DNA of 64,000 bases from Cellulosimicrobium composti (GTDB taxonomy: Bacteria; Actinomycetota; Actinomycetes; Actinomycetales; Cellulomonadaceae): the NCBI RefSeq assembly GCF_009711085.1, contig NZ_WMKA01000013.1:19082-83081 (forward strand), written 5' to 3'. Below, piece by piece: positions 1 to 7,680 of this stretch (its first letter is position 1; each line of letters begins with the position of its first letter). Below the pieces are notes generated by a model, which had not been told where the DNA came from, made no database searches, and worked only from the letters and a program-made list of their open reading frames with translations. The translations under genes were made by a program, and so were the position numbers.

Positions 1-44
1 GCGTCGGGCGGTCCGGGCACGCGGAACCGCCCGGGGACGACGAC

Positions 45-72
45 GGCCGCCGCCCCGTGCGGGACGGCGGCC
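45..72 (-). terminator. hairpin terminator of the first gene
   Basis: An 8-bp GGCCGCCG stem (45-52 with 65-72) continues, after one C/A mismatch, into CCCG/CGGG around a two-base loop. It lies just past the stop of the leftward gene at 90. There is no T-run, as is usual for terminators in GC-rich actinobacteria. Confidence 0.5.
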
Positions 73-89
73 GCCGGGAGCGCGCGGGG

Positions 90-389
90 TCAGTACGTGG
101 TGACCTCGCCGTTCGCGACGAGCGCCGCGATCGCCACGATGTAGAGGATGAAGCCGATCGCGCCGAGCACCGTGAAGACGATGCTGAGGATGAGGCCCCA
201 CTTGGCGAGCTGGTTGTCGAAGCCCGCCTCCTTGCTCTTCTTGCGGGCGATCGCGCTGACGACGATGCCGGCGATCGCGAAGACAAACGCGAGGACGAAG
301 CCGACGATGCCCAGGGTCTTGCCCGGGTCCTCGATCGGGGCGGCGTAGCCGGCGGGGGCCTGGGGAGCGGTGGGGTACTGCTGGGCCAT
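90..389 (-). CDS. small two-helix membrane protein (DUF4190-like)
   Basis: This 99-residue protein has a short Pro/Ala/Gln-rich cytoplasmic head (MAQQYPTAPQ...) followed by two hydrophobic helices at about residues 24-48 and 66-93, joined by a Lys-rich loop (ARKKSKE). That is the layout of DUF4190-type membrane proteins of actinobacteria, whose role is unknown. The ATG at 389 is chosen because an AGAAGAG ribosome site sits just upstream; the frame stays open further upstream, but that extension has no membrane-protein character. The gene ends in a hairpin at 45-72, and its upstream region carries two adjacent inverted repeats. Function not assigned. Confidence 0.75.
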   Translation of the reverse strand: MAQQYPTAPQAPAGYAAPIEDPGKTLGIVGFVLAFVFAIAGIVVSAIARKKSKEAGFDNQLAKWGLILSIVFTVLGAIGFILYIVAIAALVANGEVTTY

Positions 390-498
390 GGGTCTCTTCT
401 GCTTTCTGATGGGGCCGACGTGGTCGAGTCCGGCGCGGACGGGTCGGTCCGCGCGACTGCGGCCCTCATTGTGGGGCATTGCGTATGTGTCTGAACAG

Positions 499-534
499 GG
501 GGAGTTCTCCCCGTTGTCCGTGAAAAACGGACAA
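499..534. promoter_or_regulatory. two adjacent inverted repeats upstream of the small membrane protein
   Basis: GGGGAG-TT-CTCCCC occupies 499-512 and TTGTCCG-N7-CGGACAA occupies 514-534, about 110-145 bp upstream of the ATG at 389. The second loop is AT-rich (TGAAAAA), unusual against the surrounding GC content. They look like operators or an untranslated-leader hairpin; which protein binds is unknown. Confidence 0.45.
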
Positions 535-579
535 GCGGAATCATTCGGACTAACTGCCACACCCGGGGGCGGGGAAGGC

Positions 580-1080
580 TCAGGCCCCCGCGCGGCTCGT
601 CTCGCCGCGCAGCGCGTCGATGTGCGCCTGGAGCCGCTCCAGCGTCACGGCGACGCCCTCGCCCGCGTCGTGCGCGAGCGAGGTCACGTGGCGCAGCTGC
701 GCGGCCGCCGCGTCGAGGGCGACCTGGGCGTCGGCGAGGGCGACGGCGGCCCGGCCGTCCGCGGCCTCGTCGCCGTCGGTCGCGCGGTCGAGCGCGGAGC
801 GCGCCTCGTCCGTCGCGGCCTCGACCGACTCGACGGCGTCGAGGACGTCGTTGCGGAGCACGGGGTGGAGGGCGGGGAGCTGGGCGTGCACGCGGTCGAG
901 GTCGTCGCCGATCGACTCTGTCTGGACCTGCGCGTCCGCGATGAGCTGCTGGACCTCGGCGGCGGTCGCCGTGGAGCACATCGGGAGCATCATGGCCAGC
1001 GCGAGCAGGCTCGCCGCGGCGAACCGGGCGGACGGACGCGTGCGCTGCGGCGTCGTGGGTTCGCTCGTCCTCGCTGACAT
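580..1080 (-). CDS. exported coiled-coil protein, paralogue of the lipoprotein at 23533-24051
   Basis: A 166-residue protein with an N-terminal secretion signal: an Arg-rich n-region, then hydrophobic AAASLLALAMMLPMCSTATAA. The Cys lies in LPMC, a poor lipobox, so cleavage after the AxA at STATAA is equally possible. The rest is Ala/Asp/Glu-rich helix with heptad character, probably an extracytoplasmic coiled coil. Its VQQ(x)8-10 ESIGDD segment closely matches VQQ...AETIGDD in the lipoprotein at 23533-24051, so the two are paralogues. The ATG at 1080 precedes the signal peptide; a longer in-frame form adds residues with no signal character. No domain of known function is seen. Confidence 0.7.
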   Translation of the reverse strand: MSARTSEPTTPQRTRPSARFAAASLLALAMMLPMCSTATAAEVQQLIADAQVQTESIGDDLDRVHAQLPALHPVLRNDVLDAVESVEAATDEARSALDRATDGDEAADGRAAVALADAQVALDAAAAQLRHVTSLAHDAGEGVAVTLERLQAHIDALRGETSRAGA

Positions 1081-1204
1081 GCCGACCAGTCTCCCGGTCG
1101 AACCTGAGAAGCACCAGGGAATCGGGGGCGATTTCCTGGAGATTTCGCACACAGCGCACGGGGGCGACGCGTCCGGCAACGCCGGGCGGGCCGCGCCGCG
1201 CGGG

Positions 1205-2077
1205 TCAGGCGCGGACGCGCCGACGCCGCCGGGCCGCTGCGAGCCGCGCGCCCACGAGGCCGTGCCGCGGGCTGAACAGGTACGCGAGCGCGAACACCAC
1301 GCCGAGCGCGACCACGACCGTCCCGCCGGACGCGGTGTCCAGGTAGTAGCTGACGAAGATGCCCACGACCCCGCACACCGCCGCGACGAGCGGCGAGATC
1401 CACAGCATGCGGGAGAAGCGGTCCGTGAGCAGGTAGGCCGTCGCGCCGGGCGTGATGAGCAGCGCGACCACGAGCACGACGCCCACGGCCTGGAGCGCGA
1501 CGACGACCGTGAGCGCGAGCAGTCCGAGCAGCAGCGCCCCGAGCCGGCGCGGTGAGAGGCCGATCGCGTGGGCGTGCGTCGGGTCGAACGCGTAGAGCGT
1601 GAGGTCGCGCCGCTTGAGCACGACGGCGGCGAGCGTCACGGCGCCGAGCACGAGCACCTGCAGGAGATCGGCGCGCGACACCCCGAGCAGGTTGCCGAAC
1701 AGGATGTGGTTGAGGTCCGTCTGGCTCGGCGTCACGGAGATGAGCACGAGGCCCAGCGCGAACAGCGTCGTGAACACGACGCCGATCGCGGCGTCCTCCT
1801 TGACGCGCGACGTGTCGCGCACCGCGCCGATGAGCAGCACCGCGAGCAGCCCGAACACGAGCGCGCCGAGCGCGAACGGCGCCCCCACCACGTACGCGAG
1901 CGCGACGCCGGGCAGCACGGCGTGCGAGACGGCGTCGCCCATGAGCGACCACCCGACGAGCACGAGCCAGCACGACAGCACGCCGCACACGATCCCGGCG
2001 GTGACCGTGACGGCGAGCGCGGTGCGCAGGAACTCGAACGACAGCGGTTCGAGGAGTGCGGCGGCGAGGTCGCTCAC
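1205..2077 (-). CDS. manganese/zinc-type ABC transporter permease
   Basis: A 290-residue membrane protein of the ZnuB/MntB (ABC-3) family with about eight to nine hydrophobic helices and the family stretch GWSLMGDAVSHAVLPGVALA near residue 45. It should form the membrane channel for the divalent metal delivered by the lipoprotein encoded at 2835-3803. The GTG at 2077 overlaps the ATPase stop by 4 bases (GTGA), so the genes are translationally coupled. Gene order is binding protein, ATPase, permease. The C-terminus is an Arg-rich cytoplasmic tail. Substrate is inferred from the binding protein. Confidence 0.92.
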   Translation of the reverse strand: MSDLAAALLEPLSFEFLRTALAVTVTAGIVCGVLSCWLVLVGWSLMGDAVSHAVLPGVALAYVVGAPFALGALVFGLLAVLLIGAVRDTSRVKEDAAIGVVFTTLFALGLVLISVTPSQTDLNHILFGNLLGVSRADLLQVLVLGAVTLAAVVLKRRDLTLYAFDPTHAHAIGLSPRRLGALLLGLLALTVVVALQAVGVVLVVALLITPGATAYLLTDRFSRMLWISPLVAAVCGVVGIFVSYYLDTASGGTVVVALGVVFALAYLFSPRHGLVGARLAAARRRRRVRA

Positions 2078-2838
2078 GGGGCCACCTCCACGCCGAACGC
2101 GAGCGCGAGGTTCTCGGGCCGCAGCACCTCCGCGGGCGTCGAGTGCAGCAGGACGCGCCGCTGGAGCAGCACGGCCTCGTCGGCGAGCTCGGGCAGCGCG
2201 TGCAGGTCGTGCGTCGAGACGAGCACGGTCGCGCCGCCGGCCGCGAGCTCGCGCAGGAGCGCGGTGATCGTCGCCTCGGTGCGCTTGTCGACGCCCGCGA
2301 ACGGCTCGTCGAGCAGGAGGAGCGTCGCCCCTTGCGCGAGCCCGCGCGCGACGAACGCGCGCTTGCGCTGCCCGCCCGAGAGCGCGCCGATCTGCCGGTC
2401 GGCGAGGTCGGCGAGATCCACGCGCTCCAGCGCGTGCTCGACCGCCTCCCGGTCGGCCGGCCGGGTGCGCCGCGTGAACCCCTGGTAGCCGTACCGCCCC
2501 GTCATGACGACGTCGCGCACGCTGAGCGGGAACGCCCAGTCCACGTCCTCGCTCTGCGGCACGTAGCCCACCGCCTGGGCGCGGCGGGCGCGTGCGGGCG
2601 GTGCGCCGTCGAGCAGCACGGTGCCGCGGTCGGGGCGCACCATGCCCATGACGGCCTTGAACAGCGTCGACTTGCCCGAGCCGTTCATGCCCACGAGCCC
2701 GCACACCGTGCCCGGCCCGTGCGACGAGCCGAGCGCGAGCGTCGCGCCGTCGAGCGCGAGCACGTCGCCGTAGTGCACGGTGAGGTCGCGCACGTCGATC
2801 GCGGGCGTGCCCGACGCCGCCCGTCCGCCCGCGCTCAC
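2074..2838 (-). CDS. manganese/zinc-type ABC transporter ATPase
   Basis: A 254-residue ABC ATPase that powers the metal importer at the inner face of the membrane. Visible motifs are Walker A (GMNGSGKST), the Q-loop in VGYVPQSEDVDW, the signature LSGGQRKRAFVARGLAQ, Walker B (LLLLDEPFAGVD) and the switch His in VSTHDL. The PQ..DVDW sequence after the Q-loop is typical of Mn/Zn/Fe chelate-type (MntB/ZnuC) ATPases. The GTG at 2838 overlaps the stop of the upstream binding-protein gene by 4 bases, and its own stop overlaps the permease start. Regulation is presumably through the palindrome at 3796-3809. Confidence 0.93.
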   Translation of the reverse strand: MSAGGRAASGTPAIDVRDLTVHYGDVLALDGATLALGSSHGPGTVCGLVGMNGSGKSTLFKAVMGMVRPDRGTVLLDGAPPARARRAQAVGYVPQSEDVDWAFPLSVRDVVMTGRYGYQGFTRRTRPADREAVEHALERVDLADLADRQIGALSGGQRKRAFVARGLAQGATLLLLDEPFAGVDKRTEATITALLRELAAGGATVLVSTHDLHALPELADEAVLLQRRVLLHSTPAEVLRPENLALAFGVEVAP

Positions 2839-3803
2839 GCGTCGCCGCCCGCGCCGGTCAGGGCCGCGACGATCGTCTCCGCGTCGTGGCGCAGGAGGTC
2901 GAGGTACGTCGGGACGGGGCCGTCGGGCGCGGACAGCGAGTCGACGTAGAGCGTCCCGCCGAACGCGGCGCCCGACTCGAGCGCGACCTGGCGCATCGCC
3001 TTGTCGGAGACGGTGGACTCGCAGAACACGGCCGGCACGTCGTTCTCCTCGACGAACTCGATGGCGGCGACGACGGAGCGCGGTGTGGCCTGCTGCTCGG
3101 CGTTCACCGCCCACAGGTACTGCTCGGTCAGCCCCGCGTCGCGCGCGAGGTAGGGGAACGCGCCCTCGCACGTCACCAGCGCGCGATGGGTCGCGGGCAG
3201 CGCGTCGAGCGCGGCGGTCAGCTCGTCGTGCACCGCGGCGAGCTCGGCGGAGTACGCGGCGGCGTTGGCGGCGTAGTCGTCGGCGTGCGCCGGGTCGAGC
3301 TCCGCGAACGCGTCCGCCATGTTCCGGACGTAGTGCTGGGCCTGGACGGGCGACATCCACGCGTGCGGGTTGTCCTTGCCGCGGTACTCCTCGGCGGTGT
3401 CGTCGCCGAGGGGGATCGGGTCCACGCCCTCGCTCACGACGACGTGCGGCACGTCGAGGTCCGCGACGAAGCGCGCGAACCACGCCTCCAGTCCCATGCC
3501 GTTGTCGAGGACCAGGTCGGCCTCGGTCGCCCGGCGGACGTCGCCGGGCGTGGGCTCGTAGCCGTGGATCTCGGCGCCGACCTTGGTGATCGACTCGACG
3601 CGCAGGTGCTCGCCCGCCACGTTCTCGGCCATGTCCGCGAGCACGGTGAACGTCGTGAGCACGACGGGCCGTCCGTCGTCGGGCGGGGGCGTCCCGGCGT
3701 CCGTCCCGGCCGAGCACGCCCCGAGCGCGAGCGCGCCCGCGCACGCGGCGGCTGCCGCGCGCCGGAGGCAGGTTCCGGCTATCCGGGAAGCAAAGTTCGG
3801 CAC
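2835..3803 (-). CDS. manganese-type metal-binding lipoprotein of an ABC importer
   Basis: A 322-residue lipoprotein of the cluster A-I (PsaA/ZnuA/TroA) metal-binding family. The signal peptide ends in the lipobox ALGAC with Cys30. The four expected metal ligands are present: His80 (HGYEPTPGD), His147 (NPHAWMSP), Glu213 (CEGAF) and Asp288 (YVDSLS). In this family a Glu at the third position marks Mn-binding members such as PsaA and MntC, while Zn members have His, so manganese is the likely substrate. There is no long His-rich loop. The GTG at 3803 is chosen because it directly precedes the signal peptide; it lies within the palindrome at 3796-3809, so the transcript may be nearly leaderless. 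Confidence 0.9.
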   Translation of the reverse strand: MPNFASRIAGTCLRRAAAAACAGALALGACSAGTDAGTPPPDDGRPVVLTTFTVLADMAENVAGEHLRVESITKVGAEIHGYEPTPGDVRRATEADLVLDNGMGLEAWFARFVADLDVPHVVVSEGVDPIPLGDDTAEEYRGKDNPHAWMSPVQAQHYVRNMADAFAELDPAHADDYAANAAAYSAELAAVHDELTAALDALPATHRALVTCEGAFPYLARDAGLTEQYLWAVNAEQQATPRSVVAAIEFVEENDVPAVFCESTVSDKAMRQVALESGAAFGGTLYVDSLSAPDGPVPTYLDLLRHDAETIVAALTGAGGDA

Positions 3804-3809
3804 ACCGAA
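3796..3809. promoter_or_regulatory. DtxR/MntR-like operator over the metal-transporter start codon
   Basis: The perfect inverted repeat TTCGG-CACA-CCGAA covers the GTG start at 3803-3801. Its spacing matches the TTAGG-N4-CCTAA half-site layout of DtxR/IdeR/MntR regulators. On the minus strand, TTGCGA and TACTTT separated by 17 bases lie just upstream and could be -35/-10 elements, so a metal-loaded repressor here would block initiation. No DtxR-family gene is in the window. Confidence 0.45.
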
Positions 3810-3880
3810 AAAAGTAGTCCGGTTCGTCGAGGGTCGCAATGCCCACTGTCCTCCTCGCCCCCGATCCCCGCATCCCACGA

Positions 3881-3940
3881 GCCGACCATGCGGTTGTGGC
3901 GCGTCGCGACGACCGGACGAGCCACGACCGCATGCTCGGC
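3881..3940. repeat. intergenic palindromic repeat, form A, copy 1
   Basis: Arms of 20 bp (3881-3900 and 3921-3940) pair with two mismatches around a 20-base loop. The arm core is CCGACCATGCGGTTGTGG. The element sits 5 bases beyond the stop of the IclR-type gene, before the metal-transporter operon. The same arms recur at 10204-10265 and 15085-15148. Confidence 0.8.
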
Positions 3941-3944
3941 GGCG

Positions 3945-4715
3945 CTACTGCGGCCGACGTACGCCGAGCCGGCGGCTCACCTCTGCGGCGGCGTGCCCGA
4001 CGGCGGCGGCGAGCTCGGCGCGCCGGGCCGGCGGGGCGTCGTCGGACCAGAAGGTGAGGGCGATGCCCGCGACGGGCAGGCCGGTGTGGTCGACGGCGGC
4101 CTGCGCGACCGACGCGAGGCCCGGCGTCACCTCGCCGTCCTCCTCGGCCCAGCCGCGCCGGCGCACGCCGCGCAGGACGTCGCGCAGCGCGCTCAGCGAC
4201 TGCGGCCCGACGCCCGTGCGGTCGGCGAACGCGGCGGCGCTCGGGAAGAGCGCGCGGACCTGCGCGGCGGGCAGACCCGCGAGGACCGCACGCCCGCTCG
4301 CGGTGAGGTGCGCGGGGAGCCGGACGTCGACGTCGGTCACGAGCGTGGGGCGGCGCGGCGCGCGCTGCTCGACGAGGTAGAGCACCTCGCGACCGTTGAG
4401 GACGGCGAGGTGCGCGCTCTCGCCCGTCGTCTCGACGAGGCGCGCGACGACGGGCCGCGCGAGCCGGGCGAGCGGCGCCTGCCGCGCGTACGCGGACCCG
4501 AGGGCGAGCGAGGCCGTCCCGAGCCCGTACCGGTGCTCCTCCGGGAGGTGGGTCACGAACCCCTCGTCCACGAGCACGGACAGCAGGTGGTAGACGGTCG
4601 AGCGGGGGAGCCCGAGGCCCTGCGCGACGGCCGCCGCGGGCGAGGGGCCGGCCTGCGCGGCGAGGTACGCCAGGACCCGCACGGCCTGGCGCGCGGCGGG
4701 GACGTCGCTCGGCAT
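3945..4715 (-). CDS. IclR-family transcriptional regulator
   Basis: A 256-residue regulator with an N-terminal winged helix-turn-helix (about residues 5-65; GLPRSTVYHLLSVLVDEGFV is the recognition region) and a C-terminal IclR effector domain (GESAHLAVLNGREVLYL; TASGRAVLAGL). The ATG at 4715 precedes the helix-turn-helix; an in-frame extension upstream would run across the operator-like repeat. It is divergent from the AraC-type gene at 4750, with the inverted repeat 4721-4737 between them. The effector is unknown. An IclR protein (HutR) controls histidine degradation in Corynebacterium, and a HutR-like operator precedes hutH at 10275, so this gene is a candidate HutR. Its distance of 6 kb and its own divergent partner make that uncertain. 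Confidence 0.88.
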   Translation of the reverse strand: MPSDVPAARQAVRVLAYLAAQAGPSPAAAVAQGLGLPRSTVYHLLSVLVDEGFVTHLPEEHRYGLGTASLALGSAYARQAPLARLARPVVARLVETTGESAHLAVLNGREVLYLVEQRAPRRPTLVTDVDVRLPAHLTASGRAVLAGLPAAQVRALFPSAAAFADRTGVGPQSLSALRDVLRGVRRRGWAEEDGEVTPGLASVAQAAVDHTGLPVAGIALTFWSDDAPPARRAELAAAVGHAAAEVSRRLGVRRPQ

Positions 4716-4720
4716 GAGGA

Positions 4721-4737
4721 CCACGGTAGGGCCGTGG
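4721..4737. promoter_or_regulatory. inverted repeat between divergent IclR and AraC genes
   Basis: CCACGG-N5-CCGTGG is a perfect inverted repeat in the 34-bp gap between the IclR start (4715) and the AraC-type start (4750). It is well placed for autoregulation and for control of the AraC-VOC pair. Confidence 0.5.
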
Positions 4738-4749
4738 CACGATCGAGGC

Positions 4750-5274
4750 GTGGCCACCCTCCCCGACGACCAGCGCCTGCGCGACCTCGCGCGGCTGCGG
4801 CGCGTCCGGGACCGGATCGACCGCGAGTACGCGCAGCCGCTCGACGTGGCGGCGCTCGCGGCCGGCGTGCACGTGTCCGCCGGCCACCTGAGCCGCGAGT
4901 TCCGCGCCGCGTACGGCGAGACGGTCTACGCGTACCTCATGACGCGGCGGATCGAGCGCGCGAAGGCGCTCCTGCGGCGCGGCGACCTGAGCGTCACGGA
5001 CGTGTGCTTCGCGGTGGGGTTCTCGTCGCTCGGGACGTTCAGCACGCGCTTCACCGAGCTCGTGGGGACGCCCCCGAGCGTGTACCGGCGGCGGGCGGCC
5101 GAGGCCGCGGACGACGGCGTCGTGCCGGGCGGCGCGCGGGTCGCGCCCGGGACGGCGGCCACCACCCGCGCGGAGGCCCCCGCCGAGCGGCTGGACGGCA
5201 TGCCGGCGTGCGTCGCGCGCCGCGTGACGCGACCGGTCAGGAATCGAGAAGCGCGGGCCTCGCGCCGGTCCTAG
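4750..5274 (+). CDS. AraC-type HTH regulator paired with a VOC protein
   Basis: A 174-residue protein made mostly of an AraC-type DNA-binding domain (about residues 10-110): LDVAALAAGVHVSAGHLSRE is the first helix-turn-helix and VTDVCFAVGFSSLGTFSTRF the second. No ligand-binding domain precedes it, and the C-terminal 60 residues are Ala/Arg-rich without recognisable fold. The GTG at 4750 avoids running into the IclR gene. The VOC-family gene begins 11 bp after its stop, so the two form an operon. Paired small AraC and VOC genes recur in actinobacteria, but the inducer is not known. Confidence 0.85.
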   Translation: MATLPDDQRLRDLARLRRVRDRIDREYAQPLDVAALAAGVHVSAGHLSREFRAAYGETVYAYLMTRRIERAKALLRRGDLSVTDVCFAVGFSSLGTFSTRFTELVGTPPSVYRRRAAEAADDGVVPGGARVAPGTAATTRAEAPAERLDGMPACVARRVTRPVRNREARASRRS

Positions 5275-5284
5275 CGTCGAGGGC

Positions 5285-5695
5285 ATGGAACTCACCATCA
5301 ACTCCAGCTTCCTGCCCCAGACGGACCCCGACGCGTCGCTCGCGTTCTACCGCGACGTGCTCGGCTTCGAGATCCGCAACGACGTCGGCTACGAGGGGAT
5401 GCGGTGGATCACCGTCGGCCCGGCCGACCAGCCGGACACGTCGATCGTGCTCCACCCGCCGGCCGCGACGCCGGGTCTGACCGACGACGACAAGCGCGCG
5501 CTCCTGGAGATCGTCGCCAAGGGTGCCTACTTCGGCGTCAACCTCGCGACGCCGGACGTCGACGAGACGTTCGCCCGGATCGAGGCCGCGGGCGCCGAGG
5601 TGGTGCAGGAGCCGGTCGACCAGCCGTACGGCGTGCGGGACTGCGCGTTCCGCGACCCCGCGGGCAACGAGATCCGCATCCAGCAGCGCGCCTGA
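5285..5695 (+). CDS. VOC-family (glyoxalase/dioxygenase-fold) protein
   Basis: A 136-residue protein with the paired beta-alpha-beta-beta-beta modules of the vicinal-oxygen-chelate family: ASLAFYRDVLGFEIRNDV at the start and GNEIRIQQ at the end. Members bind a metal or small hydrophobic ligand and include glyoxalases and resistance proteins; the exact reaction cannot be read from sequence. It is co-transcribed with the AraC-type gene 11 bp upstream. A second, unrelated-context VOC gene lies at 36131-36559. Confidence 0.85.
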   Translation: MELTINSSFLPQTDPDASLAFYRDVLGFEIRNDVGYEGMRWITVGPADQPDTSIVLHPPAATPGLTDDDKRALLEIVAKGAYFGVNLATPDVDETFARIEAAGAEVVQEPVDQPYGVRDCAFRDPAGNEIRIQQRA

Positions 5696-5705
5696 CGCGC
5701 GCGGC

Positions 5706-6626
5706 TCAGGGCCGGCCGGTCGACCCGGCCGGCTCGAGGTCGAGCGCGAGCGTGAGCGGCCCGAGCTCCGCGGCGATCTGCGAGAACTCCGCGACGAGCG
5801 GCGGGATCGGCCCGGTGCGGCGCACGAGGCCCCAGCGCAGGACGGGAGCCTCGTCGATCGGCACGTACGCGACGTCGGAGCGCTCGAGGTACCGGATGCC
5901 CTGCGCGCACGCGAACGCGACGCCGTCGCCGGACATGACGCGCCACAGCACCTCCTCGCGCGTCGGCGTCGCGCCGCCGCGGTCGGCGTCGCTGCGCGGC
6001 ACGGGGCTCACGGCGTCCTCCCAGTAGTCGGGCACGGGCAGGCCCGACGGGAGCACGGTGTGCTCCGCGAGCTCGGCGACGGGCACGGACGAGCGCGTCG
6101 CGAGCGGGTGCGTGCGGCCCACGGCGAGCACGATCGGCTCCGCGAACGTCACCGGCCCGACGGCGAGGTCCTTCTCCTCGACGGGCAGCCACAGGAGCGC
6201 GACGTCGACCTCGCCGTCGCGCAGGAGGCGGAACGGCTCGTCGAGCCGGACCTCGCGCATGCGCAGGTCGACGTCGGGGTTGCGCCGGCGGAACAGCGCG
6301 GTGACGGGCGCGATCTCCTGCCACATCGGCCCCATGACGCCGAACGTCAGGGTCTCGCGCGCGCCGCGTGCGGCGTTCGTCGCGGACTCGACGCCGTCGA
6401 GGATCCGGCGGTACCCGGCCTCGAGGTCCGCGCGCAGCTGCTCGCCGAGCGGCGTGAGGGTCACGCGGCGGCTCGTGCGCTCGAACAGGGGAGCGCCGAT
6501 CCGGCGCTCCTGCTTCGCGATCGCCTGGCTCACGCGCGGCGCGGACACGTGCAGGCGCTCCGCGGTGCGCCCGAAGTGCAGCTCCTCGGCGAGCGTCAGG
6601 AAGATCTCGATGTCGCGCAGCTCCAC
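5706..6626 (-). CDS. LysR-family transcriptional regulator
   Basis: A 306-residue LysR-type regulator. The N-terminal helix-turn-helix (FLTLAEELHFGRTAERLHVS...APLFERTSRRVTLT) spans residues 1-65 and the periplasmic-binding-protein-like effector domain about 90-295. The GTG at 6626 begins VELRDIEIF, the usual start of this family. It is divergent from the ABM-domain gene at 6759, which is the most likely target. Its 3' end lies 10 bp from the convergent VOC gene at 5695. Effector unknown. Confidence 0.92.
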   Translation of the reverse strand: MELRDIEIFLTLAEELHFGRTAERLHVSAPRVSQAIAKQERRIGAPLFERTSRRVTLTPLGEQLRADLEAGYRRILDGVESATNAARGARETLTFGVMGPMWQEIAPVTALFRRRNPDVDLRMREVRLDEPFRLLRDGEVDVALLWLPVEEKDLAVGPVTFAEPIVLAVGRTHPLATRSSVPVAELAEHTVLPSGLPVPDYWEDAVSPVPRSDADRGGATPTREEVLWRVMSGDGVAFACAQGIRYLERSDVAYVPIDEAPVLRWGLVRRTGPIPPLVAEFSQIAAELGPLTLALDLEPAGSTGRP

Positions 6627-6758
6627 CCGACGATCGTCGCGGTCGTTAACCCCGGGCGCAACCACCGTTACGGGATCGGCCGTTGTTCGCGCGGCCGCCC
6701 GGCACGAGCCTGGAAGTGCCCGGCGAGAGGCGCCGGGCGGGATCGGGAGGAGACGACC
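6627..6758. promoter_or_regulatory. divergent control region between LysR and ABM genes
   Basis: This 132-bp gap holds CGTTAAC and CGTTACG as near direct repeats about 15 bp apart, next to the LysR start. LysR sites are loosely T-N11-A, so this is only a candidate. A GGGAGGAG ribosome site serves the rightward gene. Confidence 0.3.
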
Positions 6759-7049
6759 ATGGCCGTCGTCAGGACGCACCGGTACACGGTGGAGACGGGC
6801 CGGCTGGCCCAGATGCTCGAGCAGCGCAGCACGCTGATCCAGGGGCTGCGCGCGGCGCACCCCGCGTTCTCCGCGGCGACGCTCGTCCGGCTCGAGGACG
6901 GGTCGTACCTCGACATCTGGCGCTGGGAGTCGGCCGACGCGATGCAGGTCGCGGCGCAGGCGGCGCGGGACGTCCCGCTCGTGGGCGCCACCCTCGGCCT
7001 CACGACCGAGCACGAGGCGCTCGACGGCGAGGTGCTCGACGAGCGGTGA
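6759..7049 (+). CDS. ABM-type small alpha/beta-barrel protein
   Basis: A 96-residue protein resembling the antibiotic-biosynthesis-monooxygenase (dimeric alpha/beta barrel) superfamily: a first strand VVRTHRYTVE, the central LVRLEDGSYLDIWRWES and a closing LTTEHEALDGEVL. Such proteins act as cofactor-free monooxygenases or ligand binders; no catalytic residue can be named here. The ATG at 6759 follows a strong GGGAGGAG site. It is divergent from, and probably controlled by, the LysR gene, and a hairpin (7054-7092) follows the stop. Confidence 0.7.
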   Translation: MAVVRTHRYTVETGRLAQMLEQRSTLIQGLRAAHPAFSAATLVRLEDGSYLDIWRWESADAMQVAAQAARDVPLVGATLGLTTEHEALDGEVLDER

Positions 7050-7053
7050 GGGA

Positions 7054-7092
7054 CGCCGTCGTCCCCGGCCACCCGGGCGAGGCACGACGGCG
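7054..7092 (+). terminator. hairpin after the ABM gene
   Basis: CGCCGTCGT (7054-7062) pairs perfectly with ACGACGGCG (7084-7092), with a smaller CCCGG/CCGGG stem in the loop. It starts 5 bases past the stop codon and has no T-run. Confidence 0.45.
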
Positions 7093-7160
7093 CGGACGGG
7101 CGGGTCGCGACGGGCGCGGCCGCGCAGGCACTTTCGGACCGACGCAGGAGGAGCACGACG

Positions 7161-7634
7161 ATGAGCACCGGACGACGGACGACGGACGGCACGGCACGGG
7201 TCCCGGGCACACCAGGACGGTTCTCGCGCTGGATGCAACGCCGCTCGAACGAGCGGCTCGTGCGCAAGGTCCGCGGCGGCAAGGCCACGTTCCTGGGGAT
7301 GGACGTCCTCGTGCTGCACACGGTCGGCCGCCGCAGCGGCGTGCCGCGCGAGACGCCGCTCATGTGGCTCCCGGACGACGGCGACGCCGTCCTCGTGGTC
7401 GCGTCCGGGGGTGGCAGCCGCAACCCGGACTGGCACGCCAACCTCACGGCGCACCCCGACGACGTCGCGGTCGAGCTGCCCGGCCGCGCGCCGGTCCCCG
7501 TGACGGCCCGGGTGCTCGACGGCGCGGACCGGGAGCGCGCGTGGCAGCGCGTCGCGACGGCGCAACCGCGCATCGCGAGGTACCAGGCCAAGGCCGACCG
7601 GCAGTACCCGCTCGTGCGGCTCGCGCCGCGATGA
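7161..7634 (+). CDS. deazaflavin (F420)-dependent nitroreductase-family protein
   Basis: A 157-residue member of the Ddn/DUF385 family, split beta-barrel proteins that bind the deazaflavin F420 or related quinone substrates. Family signatures are VLHTVGRRSGVPRETPLMW (about 50-68) and VVASGGGSRNPDWHANLTAHP (about 78-98). An AGGAGGAG site precedes the ATG. With the similar protein at 55854-56330 and the luciferase-like oxidoreductase at 39645-40430 it suggests the host makes F420. The substrate is unknown. A 12-bp hairpin follows at 7640. Confidence 0.88.
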   Translation: MSTGRRTTDGTARVPGTPGRFSRWMQRRSNERLVRKVRGGKATFLGMDVLVLHTVGRRSGVPRETPLMWLPDDGDAVLVVASGGGSRNPDWHANLTAHPDDVAVELPGRAPVPVTARVLDGADRERAWQRVATAQPRIARYQAKADRQYPLVRLAPR

Positions 7635-7639
7635 GTTCC

Positions 7640-7680
7640 GCCCGCGCGACCGGTCCTGTGACCAGGTCGGTCGCGCGGGC
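7640..7680 (+). terminator. 12-bp hairpin after the F420-type gene
   Basis: GCCCGCGCGACC (7640-7651) pairs perfectly with GGTCGCGCGGGC (7669-7680). The 17-base loop itself contains GGTC/GACC. It lies 5 bases after the stop, and no T-run follows. Confidence 0.55.

Noticed and set aside
2074-5301. A 1075-codon leftward open frame
   Set aside because: Only its last 254 codons are the ABC ATPase. The rest is Arg/Ala/Gly-rich out-of-frame translation opposite or shifted from the binding-protein, IclR and AraC genes.
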